From: Flavobacterium johnsoniae | GTDB taxonomy: Bacteria > Bacteroidota > Bacteroidia > Flavobacteriales > Flavobacteriaceae | Assembly: GCF_001879205.1 (NCBI RefSeq) | Contig: NZ_MLFK01000013.1 | Coordinates: forward strand, 248,001 to 312,000 | Direction: 5' to 3' | DNA: 64,000 bases | In this document: piece by piece, positions 42,425-54,000 of the stretch | Position numbering within the stretch: the stretch's first letter is position 1 | How the letters are laid out: every line of letters starts with the position of its first letter | Made by a program: the position numbers and the translations under genes | Notes under the pieces: model-generated | What the model saw: only the letters and a program-made list of their open reading frames with translations | Database searches by the model: none | Told to the model about the DNA's origin: nothing

Positions 42425-43810
42425 ATGAAATACAGAATAGAAAAAGACACCATGGGCGAAGTTCAGGTCCCAGCCGATAAATATTGGGGTGCACAAACAG
42501 AACGTTCTCGAAATAATTTTAAAATTGGAAATTCGGGGTCGATGCCGCAGGAAATTATAGAAGGTTTTGCTTATCTAAAAAAAGCGGCCGCTTATGCAAA
42601 TTACGATCTGGGCGTTTTACCAATCGAAAAAAGAGATGCAATTGCTGCTGTATGCGATGAAATCCTGGAAGGAAAACTAGACGACCAATTCCCTCTTGTA
42701 ATCTGGCAGACTGGTTCAGGCACGCAGAGTAACATGAACGTGAATGAAGTAATTGCCAATCGTGCACAGGTTTTAAAAGGTTTTGAAATTGGCGAAGGCG
42801 ACCAATTTATAAAAGCAAATGATGATGTAAACAAATCGCAGTCATCAAATGATACTTTCCCAACCGGAATGCATATTGCAGCTTATAAAATGATTGTTGA
42901 AACTACAATTCCGGGAGTTGAAAAACTTCATACCACGTTAGTTAAAAAAGCGGCTGAATTTAAAAACGTTGTAAAAATTGGCCGTACACATTTAATGGAT
43001 GCAACACCTTTAACTCTTGGACAAGAAATTTCTGGTTATGCAGCCCAATTGGCTTTTGGCTTAAAAGCACTAAAAAACACGCTGGCCCATTTATCTGAAA
43101 TTGCTTTGGGAGGAACTGCTGTTGGAACCGGATTAAATACTCCAAAAGGTTATGATGTAAAAGTTGCCGAATATATTGCAAAATTCACCAATCACCCATT
43201 TGTAACTGCAGAAAATAAATTTGAAGCTTTAGCCGCCCATGATGCAATTGTAGAAACACACGGAGCTTTAAAACAATTGGCCGTTTCATTAAATAAAATA
43301 GCCAACGATGTTAGAATGTTGGCATCTGGTCCGCGATCAGGAATTGGAGAAATCCACATTCCGGAAAATGAACCGGGATCTTCCATTATGCCTGGTAAAG
43401 TAAATCCAACACAATGCGAAGCTTTAACAATGGTTTGCGCTCAGGTGATAGGAAATGATATGGCAATTGCTGTTGGCGGTATGCAGGGACATTACGAATT
43501 GAATGTTTTTAAGCCGGTTATGGCAGCCAACTTTCTGCAGTCAGCACGTTTATTAGGAGATGCCTGCGTTTCATTTGACGAACACTGCGCTCAGGGAATC
43601 GAACCAAACCATAAACGAATCAAAGAATTAGTAGACAATTCACTTATGCTGGTTACCGCTTTAAACACCAAAATAGGTTATTACAAAGCTGCAGAAATTG
43701 CGCAAACAGCCCATAAAAACGGAACAACTCTTAAGGAAGAAGCAGTTCGCCTGGGCTATGTAACCCCAGAAGATTTTGATGCCTGGGTGAAACCGGAAGA
43801 GATGGTTTAA
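42425..43810 (+). CDS. fumC: Class II fumarate hydratase
   Basis: 461 residues. Opening RIEKDTMGEVQVPADKYWGAQTERSR, substrate-binding SGTQSNMNVNEVIANRA and NKSQSSNDTFPTGMH, and the signature GSSIMPGKVNPTQCE (flexible catalytic Ser loop) identify a fumarase/aspartase-superfamily enzyme. The GRTHLMDATPLTLGQE segment and 461-residue length favour FumC over aspartase. It hydrates fumarate to L-malate in the TCA cycle. The immediate upstream region is a tandem repeat. Confidence 0.93.
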   Translation: MKYRIEKDTMGEVQVPADKYWGAQTERSRNNFKIGNSGSMPQEIIEGFAYLKKAAAYANYDLGVLPIEKRDAIAAVCDEILEGKLDDQFPLVIWQTGSGTQSNMNVNEVIANRAQVLKGFEIGEGDQFIKANDDVNKSQSSNDTFPTGMHIAAYKMIVETTIPGVEKLHTTLVKKAAEFKNVVKIGRTHLMDATPLTLGQEISGYAAQLAFGLKALKNTLAHLSEIALGGTAVGTGLNTPKGYDVKVAEYIAKFTNHPFVTAENKFEALAAHDAIVETHGALKQLAVSLNKIANDVRMLASGPRSGIGEIHIPENEPGSSIMPGKVNPTQCEALTMVCAQVIGNDMAIAVGGMQGHYELNVFKPVMAANFLQSARLLGDACVSFDEHCAQGIEPNHKRIKELVDNSLMLVTALNTKIGYYKAAEIAQTAHKNGTTLKEEAVRLGYVTPEDFDAWVKPEEMV

Positions 43811-43884
43811 TTTTAAATTGTTAATTATGAATGGTGAATTGTTAATGATCATTATTCAGGTAAAAAATTATGCATTGTCAGACT

Positions 43885-43955
43885 GAGCGATCCCGAGGGT
43901 TCGGGAGAAGTCTTCTTATTTATAAAGACCTTCTCCCGAACCCTCGGGATCGCTC
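43885..43955. repeat. Long near-perfect inverted repeat containing the CCCGAGGG-TTCGGGA core
   Basis: Arms 43885-43914 and 43925-43955 pair over 30 bases with one bulge (GAGCGATCCCGAGGGTTCGG...). The core is shared with the hairpins at 822-855 and 891-908. It lies between two convergent genes, next to a separate classical terminator. Confidence 0.75.
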
Positions 43956-43970
43956 ACGGAGACAAAAAAC

Positions 43971-44000
43971 AAAAGCCTGAAATATCAATTTCAGGCTTTT
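43971..44000. terminator. Bidirectional terminator after fumC
   Basis: AAAAGCCTGAAAT/ATTTCAGGCTTTT form a 13-bp stem with a 4-nt loop between convergent genes. Confidence 0.85.
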
Positions 44001-44024
44001 CACTTTATAATTAACAATTAACAA

Positions 44025-45227
44025 TTAATCATTATCTACATAGTCCTGCAAATAACTAAACCTCTCAGTTAGCTTTCCGTTTTCTGTAATTTTGGCACGT
44101 TTTAAAATTCCGTCTTTATCTCCATTGAAAAAAGCCGGAATAACATGTTCCATAAATTGTTCTCCAAATCCCTCGCTGGCATCTTTAGGAATTTCGCACG
44201 GAAGATTATCAACTGCCATAACCGCAACGGAAGCAGGATGAAACACATCTACCTCTCTGTCTTCTAACGGAAAATAACCGTAAATAGGCTCTGCAATTGT
44301 AGAAGAACGCACGGTACAGGCAATCGGCCCTCCGACATCGCAGGAAATATCGGCTACAACTTTCAGTTTACAATCGCTTGCATTTAACATTTCTCTCGTT
44401 AAAATCATAGGTGCTTTGCTGGCGTGAAAATGACCTGCAAAATAAATATCTGATACTTTAGTAAATCTTTCAAAATCTGATGTGTATTCTTCCGGATGAT
44501 TTACGAAATCTTTAAAATCTAAAACCTGACCGTCAATACGTTTGTTATATTCCAAAACATCTAACTGAACATAAACTGCCTGCGCGTATTTTTTAGTCAG
44601 ATAATTATCTACTGTGATTTCTTTTACTTTAATAGCGTCCAGAATTTCTTTTGCCCCGCTCCCCACCTTTCCGGTTCCGGTAATTACAAACTTTAAAGCA
44701 GGCATTGTAATGCGTTTTAAATGCATAATTAAAGCTTCTTTTCCGGCAAGAGTTTCAGCTTTTGGAAGTTTAAACAATTCGAATTTTATTCCAAAAGCAC
44801 GAATTCCGTTATAAACACCAACCATTCCGGCATATTTTCCAAACCCAATTAAACGGCGATCTAATTCGTCTACGATAGTTTCATGATCGTATAAATCGAT
44901 ATTTTTTTCTAAAATCGCCTGTAGTAACTTTCTATTATGAGGTTGTTTTTTAATGGTATGCGAAAAAAAGAAATAAGCTTTATTTGGAATTAAATTTTCA
45001 ACCGGAACTTCTTTTACACCAAATAAGACATCACAGTCAGAAACGTCATCCTTAACCGTTATTCCCATATTTTTATATTCTGAGTCCGAAAAAATCCTAA
45101 TATCAGAACTCTCTACTTCAACAACTGCATCATGATAAAGCTGCTTTAGTTTTGTCAATTCATTTGGAGAAAATACAACTCTTCTGTCCGGCGGGTTTTT
45201 TCTTTCTTTTATAATTCCAAATTTCAT
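44025..45227 (-). CDS. Saccharopine dehydrogenase-like NAD(P)-dependent oxidoreductase
   Basis: 400 residues. The N-terminal alanine-dehydrogenase/transhydrogenase-type domain begins MKFGIIKERKNPPDRRVVFSPNEL (1-130). The dinucleotide-binding fold is at about 180-230 (LKFVITGTGKVGSGAKEIL). The C-terminal VVADISCDVGGPIACTVRSSTIAEPIYGY is typical of lysine-forming saccharopine dehydrogenases (LYS1 type). The true substrate in this organism is uncertain; oxidative deamination of an amino-acid adduct is likely. Confidence 0.85.
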   Translation of the reverse strand: MKFGIIKERKNPPDRRVVFSPNELTKLKQLYHDAVVEVESSDIRIFSDSEYKNMGITVKDDVSDCDVLFGVKEVPVENLIPNKAYFFFSHTIKKQPHNRKLLQAILEKNIDLYDHETIVDELDRRLIGFGKYAGMVGVYNGIRAFGIKFELFKLPKAETLAGKEALIMHLKRITMPALKFVITGTGKVGSGAKEILDAIKVKEITVDNYLTKKYAQAVYVQLDVLEYNKRIDGQVLDFKDFVNHPEEYTSDFERFTKVSDIYFAGHFHASKAPMILTREMLNASDCKLKVVADISCDVGGPIACTVRSSTIAEPIYGYFPLEDREVDVFHPASVAVMAVDNLPCEIPKDASEGFGEQFMEHVIPAFFNGDKDGILKRAKITENGKLTERFSYLQDYVDND

Positions 45228-45468
45228 TTAAATCGTTTTTTAATATTCAATAATATAACTTTTTACATCGTATTTGTTTCAAATATAACAAATTTAGTTA
45301 AAATTTTCTTTTCAAATTACTATTTAGAATGTTTAAAAACCGTTACCAGCTGAAAAACAAACTACTAAAAAAAACAGCTGTTAACAAAATGTTAAAAACA
45401 TGCCTTTTTAAAGCCTTAAAATGAGAAAACAACAAAATTGAATTCAATATATTTGTTTTTAAAGAACG

Positions 45469-46671
45469 ATGCAAATGATTTTCCTTAAAAAAACAAAGAT
45501 ACCACAAATACTTTTCACTGTACTTGTTTTAAGTTCTTGCGGTAAAGACAAAAACACACAAACAGCCAATACTCCAATAGTCGAAGATACTTTACCTAAA
45601 ATGAAACCGTTAGGCCCTGAACCAAAAATTTCACAGGCCTATAAAAATTCGGTTACAGGCAGAATTAATCATTTTTACAATAAAAACTGGCCAAATAACA
45701 CCATGAACGGGAGCTTTTTGGTAGCTCGAAACGGACAGATTATTTTTGAAAGATATAATGGTTTTGCCAATAAAAATGAAGGGACAAAAATAACTGCAGA
45801 TACACCAGTACAAATTGCTTCTGTGAGTAAAGTTTTGACCGCTACAGCTATTTTAAAATTGGTTAATGCCGGCAAAATTGATCTGGACCAAAAAGTAAAT
45901 ACAATATTAAAAACCTTTCCATACGAAGACTGCACGATCAGAATGCTGCTAAGCCATCGTACCGGAATGCGTAATTATGCGTATTTTACAGATAGAGATA
46001 AATCTATTTGGGACAGACATAATCAGCTTACAAATAAAGATATCCTGGATATTCTGGCAACAAAAGATATTGGTCTGGAGTCAAAAACCGGAACACGCTT
46101 CAGTTATTGCAATACCAACTATGCTATGCTGGCTCTTATTATAGAAAAAATTACAGGTTTGACCTATAAAGAAGCAATGTCAGAAATGATTTTTAAACCA
46201 TTAGCTATGACGCATACTTATGTTTTTGACGATGATAAAGACAGAAAAAAGATCGTTCCATCCTACAAAGGAAATGGTGTAGAAATAGGATTTGACTATT
46301 TAGATAATGTTTATGGAGATAAAAATATCTTTTCGACTGCACGAGATCTATTAAAATTTGACAGAGCCAGAAATTCGCCAGACTTTTTAAAACCTGAATT
46401 GCTAAAACAGGTTTATACGGGTTACAGCAACGAACGTAAAGGAACGAAGAATTACGGTTTAGGAATTAGAATGATTAACTGGGAAACAGGACAAAATTTT
46501 TATTTCCATAATGGCTGGTGGCATGGTAATACCTCATCTTACATTACTTTAATGAAAGAACATGTTACGATAATTGCTTTATCTAATAAAATGACCAGAA
46601 ACACTTATGCAGTGCGCAAACTGGCTCCAATTTTTGGAGATTATCCTTTTAACTTTAAAGACGAAGAATAA
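45469..46671 (+). CDS. Serine hydrolase lipoprotein of the class C beta-lactamase fold
   Basis: 400 residues with a lipoprotein signal (VLVLSSCGKD, C24). Active-site elements: S118-V-S-K121 (SxxK), a Tyr in RFSYCNTNY (YxN), and HNGWWHG replacing the KTG triad. It is probably a periplasmic D-Ala-D-Ala-type peptidase or esterase rather than a resistance enzyme. Confidence 0.88.
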   Translation: MQMIFLKKTKIPQILFTVLVLSSCGKDKNTQTANTPIVEDTLPKMKPLGPEPKISQAYKNSVTGRINHFYNKNWPNNTMNGSFLVARNGQIIFERYNGFANKNEGTKITADTPVQIASVSKVLTATAILKLVNAGKIDLDQKVNTILKTFPYEDCTIRMLLSHRTGMRNYAYFTDRDKSIWDRHNQLTNKDILDILATKDIGLESKTGTRFSYCNTNYAMLALIIEKITGLTYKEAMSEMIFKPLAMTHTYVFDDDKDRKKIVPSYKGNGVEIGFDYLDNVYGDKNIFSTARDLLKFDRARNSPDFLKPELLKQVYTGYSNERKGTKNYGLGIRMINWETGQNFYFHNGWWHGNTSSYITLMKEHVTIIALSNKMTRNTYAVRKLAPIFGDYPFNFKDEE

Positions 46672-46681
46672 AATAGTCATT

Positions 46682-46816
46682 AAGTCGAAAGTTGTAAAGT
46701 CTTAAAATTGCTGCCAATATTGACTTTGTTGTTTTTAAGGACACCAATTGCGTTAAATAAAAAGAAACAATCGTAATCAAGCATGTGACTTTAAAAACTT
46801 TACAACTTTCGAATTT
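46682..46816. repeat. Inverted spacer repeat upstream of ssrA
   Basis: AGTCGAAAGTTGTAAAGTC at 46683-46701 is repeated in inverted form at about 46797-46816 (aactttacaactttcga). The interior has no gene. 'Gtcgaaagt' phrases are common flavobacterial spacer repeats (recall). Confidence 0.6.
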
Positions 46817-46867
46817 TGACTTTCGAATTTTTCTGAAAATTTTAATAGAAAGTAATTTCAAATAGTA

Positions 46868-46876
46868 TAAATTTGC
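46868..46876 (+). promoter_or_regulatory. ssrA -7 element TAAATTTGC
   Basis: Exact TAnnTTTGC match 12 nt before the first base of the tmRNA. Confidence 0.6.
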
Positions 46877-46888
46877 AGACTCATTTTT

Positions 46889-47283
46889 GGGGTCGACTGG
46901 TTTTGACAGCAAGTCGAATTGAACAGTAAGCACGTCGAGCATTGAGACCTTGCTCGTAAATATAAGATCTCACACTTTTACACGGCGAAAATAATTACGC
47001 TTTAGCTGCATAATCCGAATCATAGTAAGATTGCGCCACGTCTCTACAAGGTAGAGAAGCTGGATTCTCCTGGAAAGCCTTGGTTTGTGGCGTTCCGTCA
47101 AGGAGAACCGTAAAAATAAACCTAGATTTCCATGAGCTTCGGGTGGATTTCGAAAATTAAGAAGATAAGTGTTCGGTGGCTGTTTCTGGCCTAGCTTAAC
47201 ATCGAAAATCTAATCAGGAAATAAGCGTGTAGAAAGCTCTTTAGTTGCTTGTTTGGACCCGGGTTCGATTCCCGGCGACTCCA
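46889..47283 (+). ncRNA. ssrA: Transfer-messenger RNA (tmRNA)
   Basis: The 5' end GGGGTCGACTGG pairs with the 3' end CGACTCC plus discriminator A; the T-arm is CCGGG-TTCGATT-CCCGG. The tag reading frame at 46984-47010 encodes GENNYALAA, followed by TAA at 47011-47013; Ala from the charged tmRNA precedes it. Pseudoknot-rich sequence fills the centre. It rescues stalled ribosomes with SmpB and tags the nascent protein for degradation. It has its own promoter and a strong terminator. Confidence 0.97.
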
Positions 47284-47285
47284 CA

Positions 47286-47323
47286 AAAAAGCCTGTAAAC
47301 ATTAAGTTTACAGGCTTTTTTTA
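47286..47323. terminator. Terminator after ssrA
   Basis: AAAAAGCCTGTAAAC/GTTTACAGGCTTTTT form a 15-bp stem with a 5-nt loop, then a T run. Confidence 0.88.
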
Positions 47324-47359
47324 TTGGTACTAGTTAAGTACCCTTTTTACTAACTCATT

Positions 47360-48001
47360 CTATTTAAAAAAGTAACCTATTGTTATTTGAAAAACTCTGT
47401 TCTTCATATCGTTATTAATGAAATGATTGGCATCTCCTTCTTTAAAAACATTTGAATACGAAACATTGTATCGTAAGTCTGTATAGAATTTATCTTTAAA
47501 CTGATAACCTAATCCAAAGTTTACTGAAGTATCTATTCCTGTTGAATATTCTTTTAGATTTAAAGTCTCCTTATTTTCATAGCCTAAAAAATTATCCTGA
47601 TATTTATTATTAGCTTTTAAAAGAATTCCTATTTGAGGACCGGCTTGTATGCTTAATCCTTTAACTACATAATATTTCAACATTACAGGAATGTTTAAGT
47701 AGTTCAAATCTATGGTGCTTTTAAATTGCGAATTAGTTACATCCGGATCCGAAAAAGAAATTTTTGTTCCTTGCTGGCTGTATAATAATTCCGGTTGAAG
47801 CGAAAAGTTTTTGGCCAAAGGAACTTCGATCATAACTCCGGCTGTAAAACCCGTTTTATTAGATGAGTTTAATTCGCTTTCATCAAAAGTAAGAGCAGCC
47901 AAATTTAAACCTGCTTTGACCCCTACTTTTACTTTTTCTGTTTGAGCCGTAATTGTCATACCAAAAAACAATGTACAGCACATTAGTATATATTTTTTCA
48001 T
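47360..48001 (-). CDS. PorT-type outer membrane beta-barrel protein
   Basis: 213 residues with a signal peptide (MKKYILMCCTLFFGMTITAQ). An eight-stranded barrel pattern is seen: VGVKAGLNLAALT, GFTAGVMIEVPLAKNFSLQPELLYSQQG, LNYLNIPVMLKYYVVKGLSIQAGPQIGILL, NFGLGYQF, DLRYNVSYSNVF and a terminal aromatic FQITIGYFFK. A general outer-membrane beta-barrel protein; function unknown. Confidence 0.88.
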   Translation of the reverse strand: MKKYILMCCTLFFGMTITAQTEKVKVGVKAGLNLAALTFDESELNSSNKTGFTAGVMIEVPLAKNFSLQPELLYSQQGTKISFSDPDVTNSQFKSTIDLNYLNIPVMLKYYVVKGLSIQAGPQIGILLKANNKYQDNFLGYENKETLNLKEYSTGIDTSVNFGLGYQFKDKFYTDLRYNVSYSNVFKEGDANHFINNDMKNRVFQITIGYFFK

Positions 48002-48066
48002 ATCATTTTTGTTTTAAGAATGGCAGCTCTCAAAAAAAAGAGCTGCCGTTTCTATCTCTAATTTTG

Positions 48067-51000
48067 CTAGTTTTTAATCAGTTTGGCTGTATATTTTTTG
48101 TTTTGTATACTGCAGTCTAAAACATAAACTCCCGGACTTAAAGTGCTCACACTTATGTTTGATGGCATAGCTGAATACGTCTTATTCCAAACTGCCTGAC
48201 CGTCCATAGCATAAATTTTCATTTGCACCTCTCCTTCCACTTTGTCTGCAAGGAAGATGTTTACATTATCCACAGCTGGATTTGGGAATATTCTAAAGGC
48301 ATTTGTAATTTTCCCAAGAAGCATTCCTTTTGAATCAAATGGTGCAGAAATATTGTTACATCCATTAGTATTAGTCACTTGCAGACTGTAAACTCCTTCC
48401 CAAATTGTAATGATAGATTTCTCTGTTGCATTTGGTATAGGTCTGTCGTTCAAGTACCATTGATAAGATGCTGCGTCTACTGAAGCTGTCAACTTTTTAT
48501 CTCCTGCCGCTATAATTTCCGGAACAATGTTGTTTTCAAGAATTGATATAGTAGTACTAAACGTTTTCCCTATTCCGTTTTCATTATAAACGGTTACAAA
48601 ATAATCACCACTTTCTGTTGTTTTGTAAGTTGGCTCTGTTGAACCATCAAACCATTCGTAAGACTGGTAGTTTCCAGGATTTAAAACCACTTCTGGACCG
48701 CAGACAGCTCCGCTTACCAATTCAGATTCGAAAGTATCAAATGTTGCTGTAATCTTTTCTGTAAGTGTACATCCGTTTTTGGTTGTTATGGTTACCGAGT
48801 AATCTCCAGCCTTATTTATTTCAATACCATTCGTAACTTCGCCTGTACTCCATTTGTATGAAGCAACTTTTAATTTATCGGCATTAAAATTAGTCTGTGC
48901 ATCAATGTATAAGCTTTTGCCCGCATATCCATGAATAAACGGTTTGTCGAATATTTTAAAATCTGATGTTGTTCCCTGGTAGATATAGTTCTGTATTTCA
49001 TTGTTTTGTGCTATATCATCATTTTCCAGTTTCGCGCTCACATTAAACACATGGGAGTCTCCGTTTGTATCAAGTTTAGGCTGTTTCTTTACAATATATT
49101 CTATGCTTTCGCCTACCGGAATTCCTGCTTCCACAGCTTCTGAAATTGTTTCATCTGTATTGATGTATTCTAAATCTAACTGAATACTATTTGCCGGAAT
49201 CGCAATTTGTCCTTCATTAGTCAGTTTCACCTTAAATTCAGAACCGCCGCATATATCTTTTGGAGATAGGATTTGTACTGATACATCTAAAACAGGATCA
49301 CTGATAATTTTTAAATCATCTAAAACCATATACGAATAACCGCCTTCTTTAGCATGTCTAAGTCGCAGCATTACAGATTTCCCTGCATATTTAGTTAAGT
49401 TTACTGCTCCTTTTTTCCATTCAGTATCTGAATAATCTCCTTGTTTAGCATCTTTCCATAATTCAGTCCATTCACCTCCCTGTGTTTTAATATCTATGCT
49501 GAATGAACTCATGTAATTACATTGTATTCCATAGTAAAATTCTAAAGAAGTAGCATTTTCAGATAACTTATACATTGGCGAAACTAGTTCTCCGTTAATA
49601 GCATAATATTCCAGCTGATTGTAAAGCATGGTTGCCGAAGAATCTCCTGTATGATCTTTTTTAGGCAGCGTCAGGTTTGTATTATCCGGTTTAGGAACAG
49701 CTTTCCAAGGGTAATTATCATCACTTTGATTGGAAACATATCCGTTTGATCCAAATATTGAACCGGGAGCTATAGTTGAAAAATTTTCAACATCTAATTG
49801 TGGTGCCTTAGCTACAACCTGAAAAGATTTTGTAAGTGTAGCCGCCTGATCTTTTGACTGACCGTTTGTTATTATTTTTACAGTAACATCATAATTTCCT
49901 ACTGGCAATTGCGGAATACCATCGAGTGTGTAAACAATGGTCTGATATTGCAATATCTGATCATTTCTTTCTAGCACAACTGGCTCACCCACAGCTTTAC
50001 CATTTTGTGTAATTTGATATTCTATAGTAGCTTTTTCTACTTTTTTATAAAATACATTTCTTGCCCCTATAAAAAATTCGTGCGAAGGCGCATCTTCATA
50101 AATAATTTCAGGTACAACTAAATCAGATAACTGTAAATATTCTGATTTTTCTGTAATCTTAATATTATCTACCGCAAAACCATCACCATATAAACCATTA
50201 TCATCATGAAGGAATGCTACAAGAACACAAGATTTTCCTGCATACGGAGTTAAATCTACGTGATATTCGATCCAATTATTGATATAGTACATTTTAAAAA
50301 CGGTATCCCAGGTTTTACCACCATCTGTACTTACTTTTACATATCCGTCTGAAAGTCCTGCTCCATCTCCAAAGCCATCAAATGTTAAGTGCGCTTCTTT
50401 ATAATTGCTTAAATCTAACACAGGAGACGTTAACATATCATTTGAAGAATCACAACTACAAATATCATCGTTACTCGCCATAAACTGTGTATGTGGTGTT
50501 AAGTAAAAACTTGGAGATCTTAAATCTAAATCTGTTCCGTGTTTCCAGCCTGTTGCTCCTTTGTTTTCAGAAGTTCTCCATCCTTTATATCCACTCGCAT
50601 CTTCAAAATCCATTAGATAAGGAAGCACAGATATTTTCATGTCTTCATTGTTCCAATTATCGTAACTAAAAGCAGCTGTATTATCTTCTGGTCTTACATC
50701 CTGAGTCATATTATCAGGAAAAACACAAACTTTAATGGTATTCTCACCGATACTTTTTAAATCAATATTCGGAATTGAATATGTTATGGTATCTCTAAAT
50801 TTGGTAAACGCTAAGGATACTTTTTCTGTTTTTGAATACACTTCGTTTTGTAAATTATCAAGAATTTCTACGGCAATATTAACCTGCTCTGCTTTTGTTG
50901 CAAAATTATTGATGATTTTAGTTGTTATTGCTGCATTATGATTGTCAATTTTACAGTCGCCGGCATCTAAACTTGCAGCTAAAAGCACTAAATCATATGG

Positions 51001-54000
51001 TGCCTCATCTACATGAATATTATCAATAAATGCTCCTAAAAATCCGTCATTATAATCATCTGTAACAACACGGAAACGAATAGCTCCTTTTTTACCTGCA
51101 AGTTCGGTTAAACGAACACCAATTGGTTTCTTTTCAAAATCATTGTTAATTCCGGTAAACCATGGTCCTGATAATACTCCTTCGTCATCTTGATGTAAAG
51201 TAGAAGGATAATCGACACCTGTAACTTTTTTCCAGTTTTGGTTATCTTCAGAATATTCAAGAATTAATCCATCATATCCATTATGAAACAACGAAATGAT
51301 ATCAAATTCAAGATATGGGAACGCCACATTAGTAAAATCAAATACCGGCGATTGTAGTGTAAAATCAGCATTCAGAGCCATTCTCTCACCGGTATCACCA
51401 AGTTGTACAGTAGCCCAAAAATATTTAGAATTAGTATCTCTAAAGGTATAAGCAGATGCCTGCCAAACAAATTTTTGATTGGTAGCCAATGATTTTGAAT
51501 ACCAGCCCCCAGGTGTTCTTTCAAAATCCTGAGTATACGGAAATTGAGTTACGATACCGCTGTAAACTGCATTTATTCCGCTATTATTTGTTGTTACCGG
51601 ATCTTTAGCATAAGATACGTAAGCTTCATAAGTATGCAAACCAGCTACCGATAAATCGATCGTACTATCAAAAGGAATTGTCATTTCTGAGTTACCTTTA
51701 AAAGCAGTTGTCAGTATAACGTCTTTCCATATTGTTTGGCTGCCAGGAAGTGTATTTGCATATCCTACTTTAAACTGAGTTCCGGCAGGCATATCCTGAC
51801 AACCCAAATTAAAAATTGTAACTGATAATGCATGATTTGCTGGTAATGCCGTTCCTGTATACTCCGGAAGATTTAATCTTGTAACTTTAAGGTCAAAATC
51901 TTTTTGTGCCGGAGGAACCATAAAACTTGAAACAAAAGAAACTCCATCTTTTGCACCAAACTCTGCAATAGGCTTAAAATCAAATTTAACTTCTACATAG
52001 TTTAACTTAGTTGTGCTTATAAGATAAGGAAGAGGTTCCTGGATTTTAAAAGTCGTTTCTTCGCCTATCGCCAGATCTTTAGCCAAAGTAACTGTATTAT
52101 CATTAGTGTAAGTAGTAGTCAGTCTGCCGCCAAAACCCGGAAACATTAATCTTAATTTGTAATTTAAAGGCTCACTTGCTTTAATTACAGTAGATCCTGT
52201 GTTTTTAATGGTAATATAAAAAGGTTCATCTCCTTTTAAAACGCCACAAGCAACAGAAGGTTTTTCTACTGAAATAAGCGCTATTTGTTTATCTGCGTAA
52301 GCTGTTCCAACACCAATAGCATACCAGGCATTACTAACTTGTTTGTATTCTTCAGAACCTAATCCGTATAGATCTTCCACAACCAGTAAAGTTGCCTGAC
52401 GCATATCGCTAAAGTTAGAAGAAGGTGATAAATACTCTGTAAGCGTGATATAAGCAATTTTCTCTGCCTTAGCCAGACCAATAGCTTTAACCTCATAACT
52501 ATTATTAAGGTCATTTACACCTGTACCTCCTTCACTTAAAAGATAAAACCAGTAATTTGTAATACCACTGTTAATGTGTACACCACCATTATCGTAACTA
52601 ACATTTGTTGGACTTACCCAATTTACTCCCCCATAAGTATCAGGCTGACCCTGCGCTTTTGGGTTACCCATATTTCTCATGCTGCCATGACTGTACAATT
52701 CACTGCCCAGCATCCAGATATCTTCTTTCTTGTCTTTTCCAACATAAAATTCAACACACGTACCAAAGATATCACTGAAAGATTCATTCATAGCACCTGA
52801 TTCTCCCTGATAAATCAGGCCTGCAGTTAAACCTGTTACCCCGTGAGTTAATTCGTGCGCTGTGATTCCTAAACCAACATACGGAGTGCCGTAACCATCT
52901 CCAAATTGCGCCCATCCACCAGTCCATGAAGCATTTTCGACGTTAGTACCTAAATGCGCCAGACCAATAATTGTCATACCTTTATCGTCGATACTATTTC
53001 GATTAAATCTTTCACCATAATATTCTATGGTTTTCTGCATTCCCCAATGAATATCCATAGCAACCTCATCGTGATCTTTATTATGCAGTTCATTCCAAAT
53101 ATTATCTTCATCCACAAATTCTGTGATAACCTCATCTGCAGCATGTTCGGCATGGTTCATATTCCAGGTTACCATTGGAACTTTGTATTTCCCCTGCAAT
53201 CCTTCCAGCCTGTATCCGTCAGCATATTGCTTGGTATTAAAAGTTACTTCTCCGGCATATCTTGATTTACCTCTACCTAAACTTTGGCCGTCAATAGCAG
53301 CATCACGGCTCAAATCAAGGTCTAAAATTATTTTTCCTGTATTCGCGTCCACATAGATGGTATGGCTTGATTGCGGATTTGTTGCATAAATATTAAATTT
53401 CCATGCCAGGTAATATTCTTTCAATTCGGAAGAAAAATTAGGCCCTACATAAACCAGCTCCCCCAGTGGTTTTGTGCTGATATTTTTATCAACTAATGAA
53501 CCTAATTTTTTACTCTCCCAAATATATTGTTTCGCATTAACCTTCTTAAGTGCATTTTCTAAAGCTGTTGCCGCATTTATTTTGTAATTATTGCTTGCGG
53601 TTAATTTCTTTGCAGTAGATCCAAATGCATCAATTTTAGTCTTATTTTCCCTAACCTTATAAATTGCCCCTTCAACAGGAATTGAATTATGGAATTGCTG
53701 ATAAGTAGCCACGGTTCTTCCGTGATTATCAGAAATAGATTTTAACTGCATTTTATCGGATGCAGCTAAATCAAATTCTCCTTTTTTAACCTCAAATAAG
53801 TTTTTAGCCGTTACGTTTGAAGATTTAGAAAACGACTTAACCTTTGTACTAACAGAATCCTGCGGATTTGTTTTGCTGATAGTATTACTTAAATTTTGCC
53901 CAAATAATTTTTGGCTTTGCTGTTCTTGTTTTTTTACTGCCTCACTTTCTGCAGCAGAAAGCTCTTTGCCGTTTATTTTTTCTTCTTTTTCAGTAAGAAG

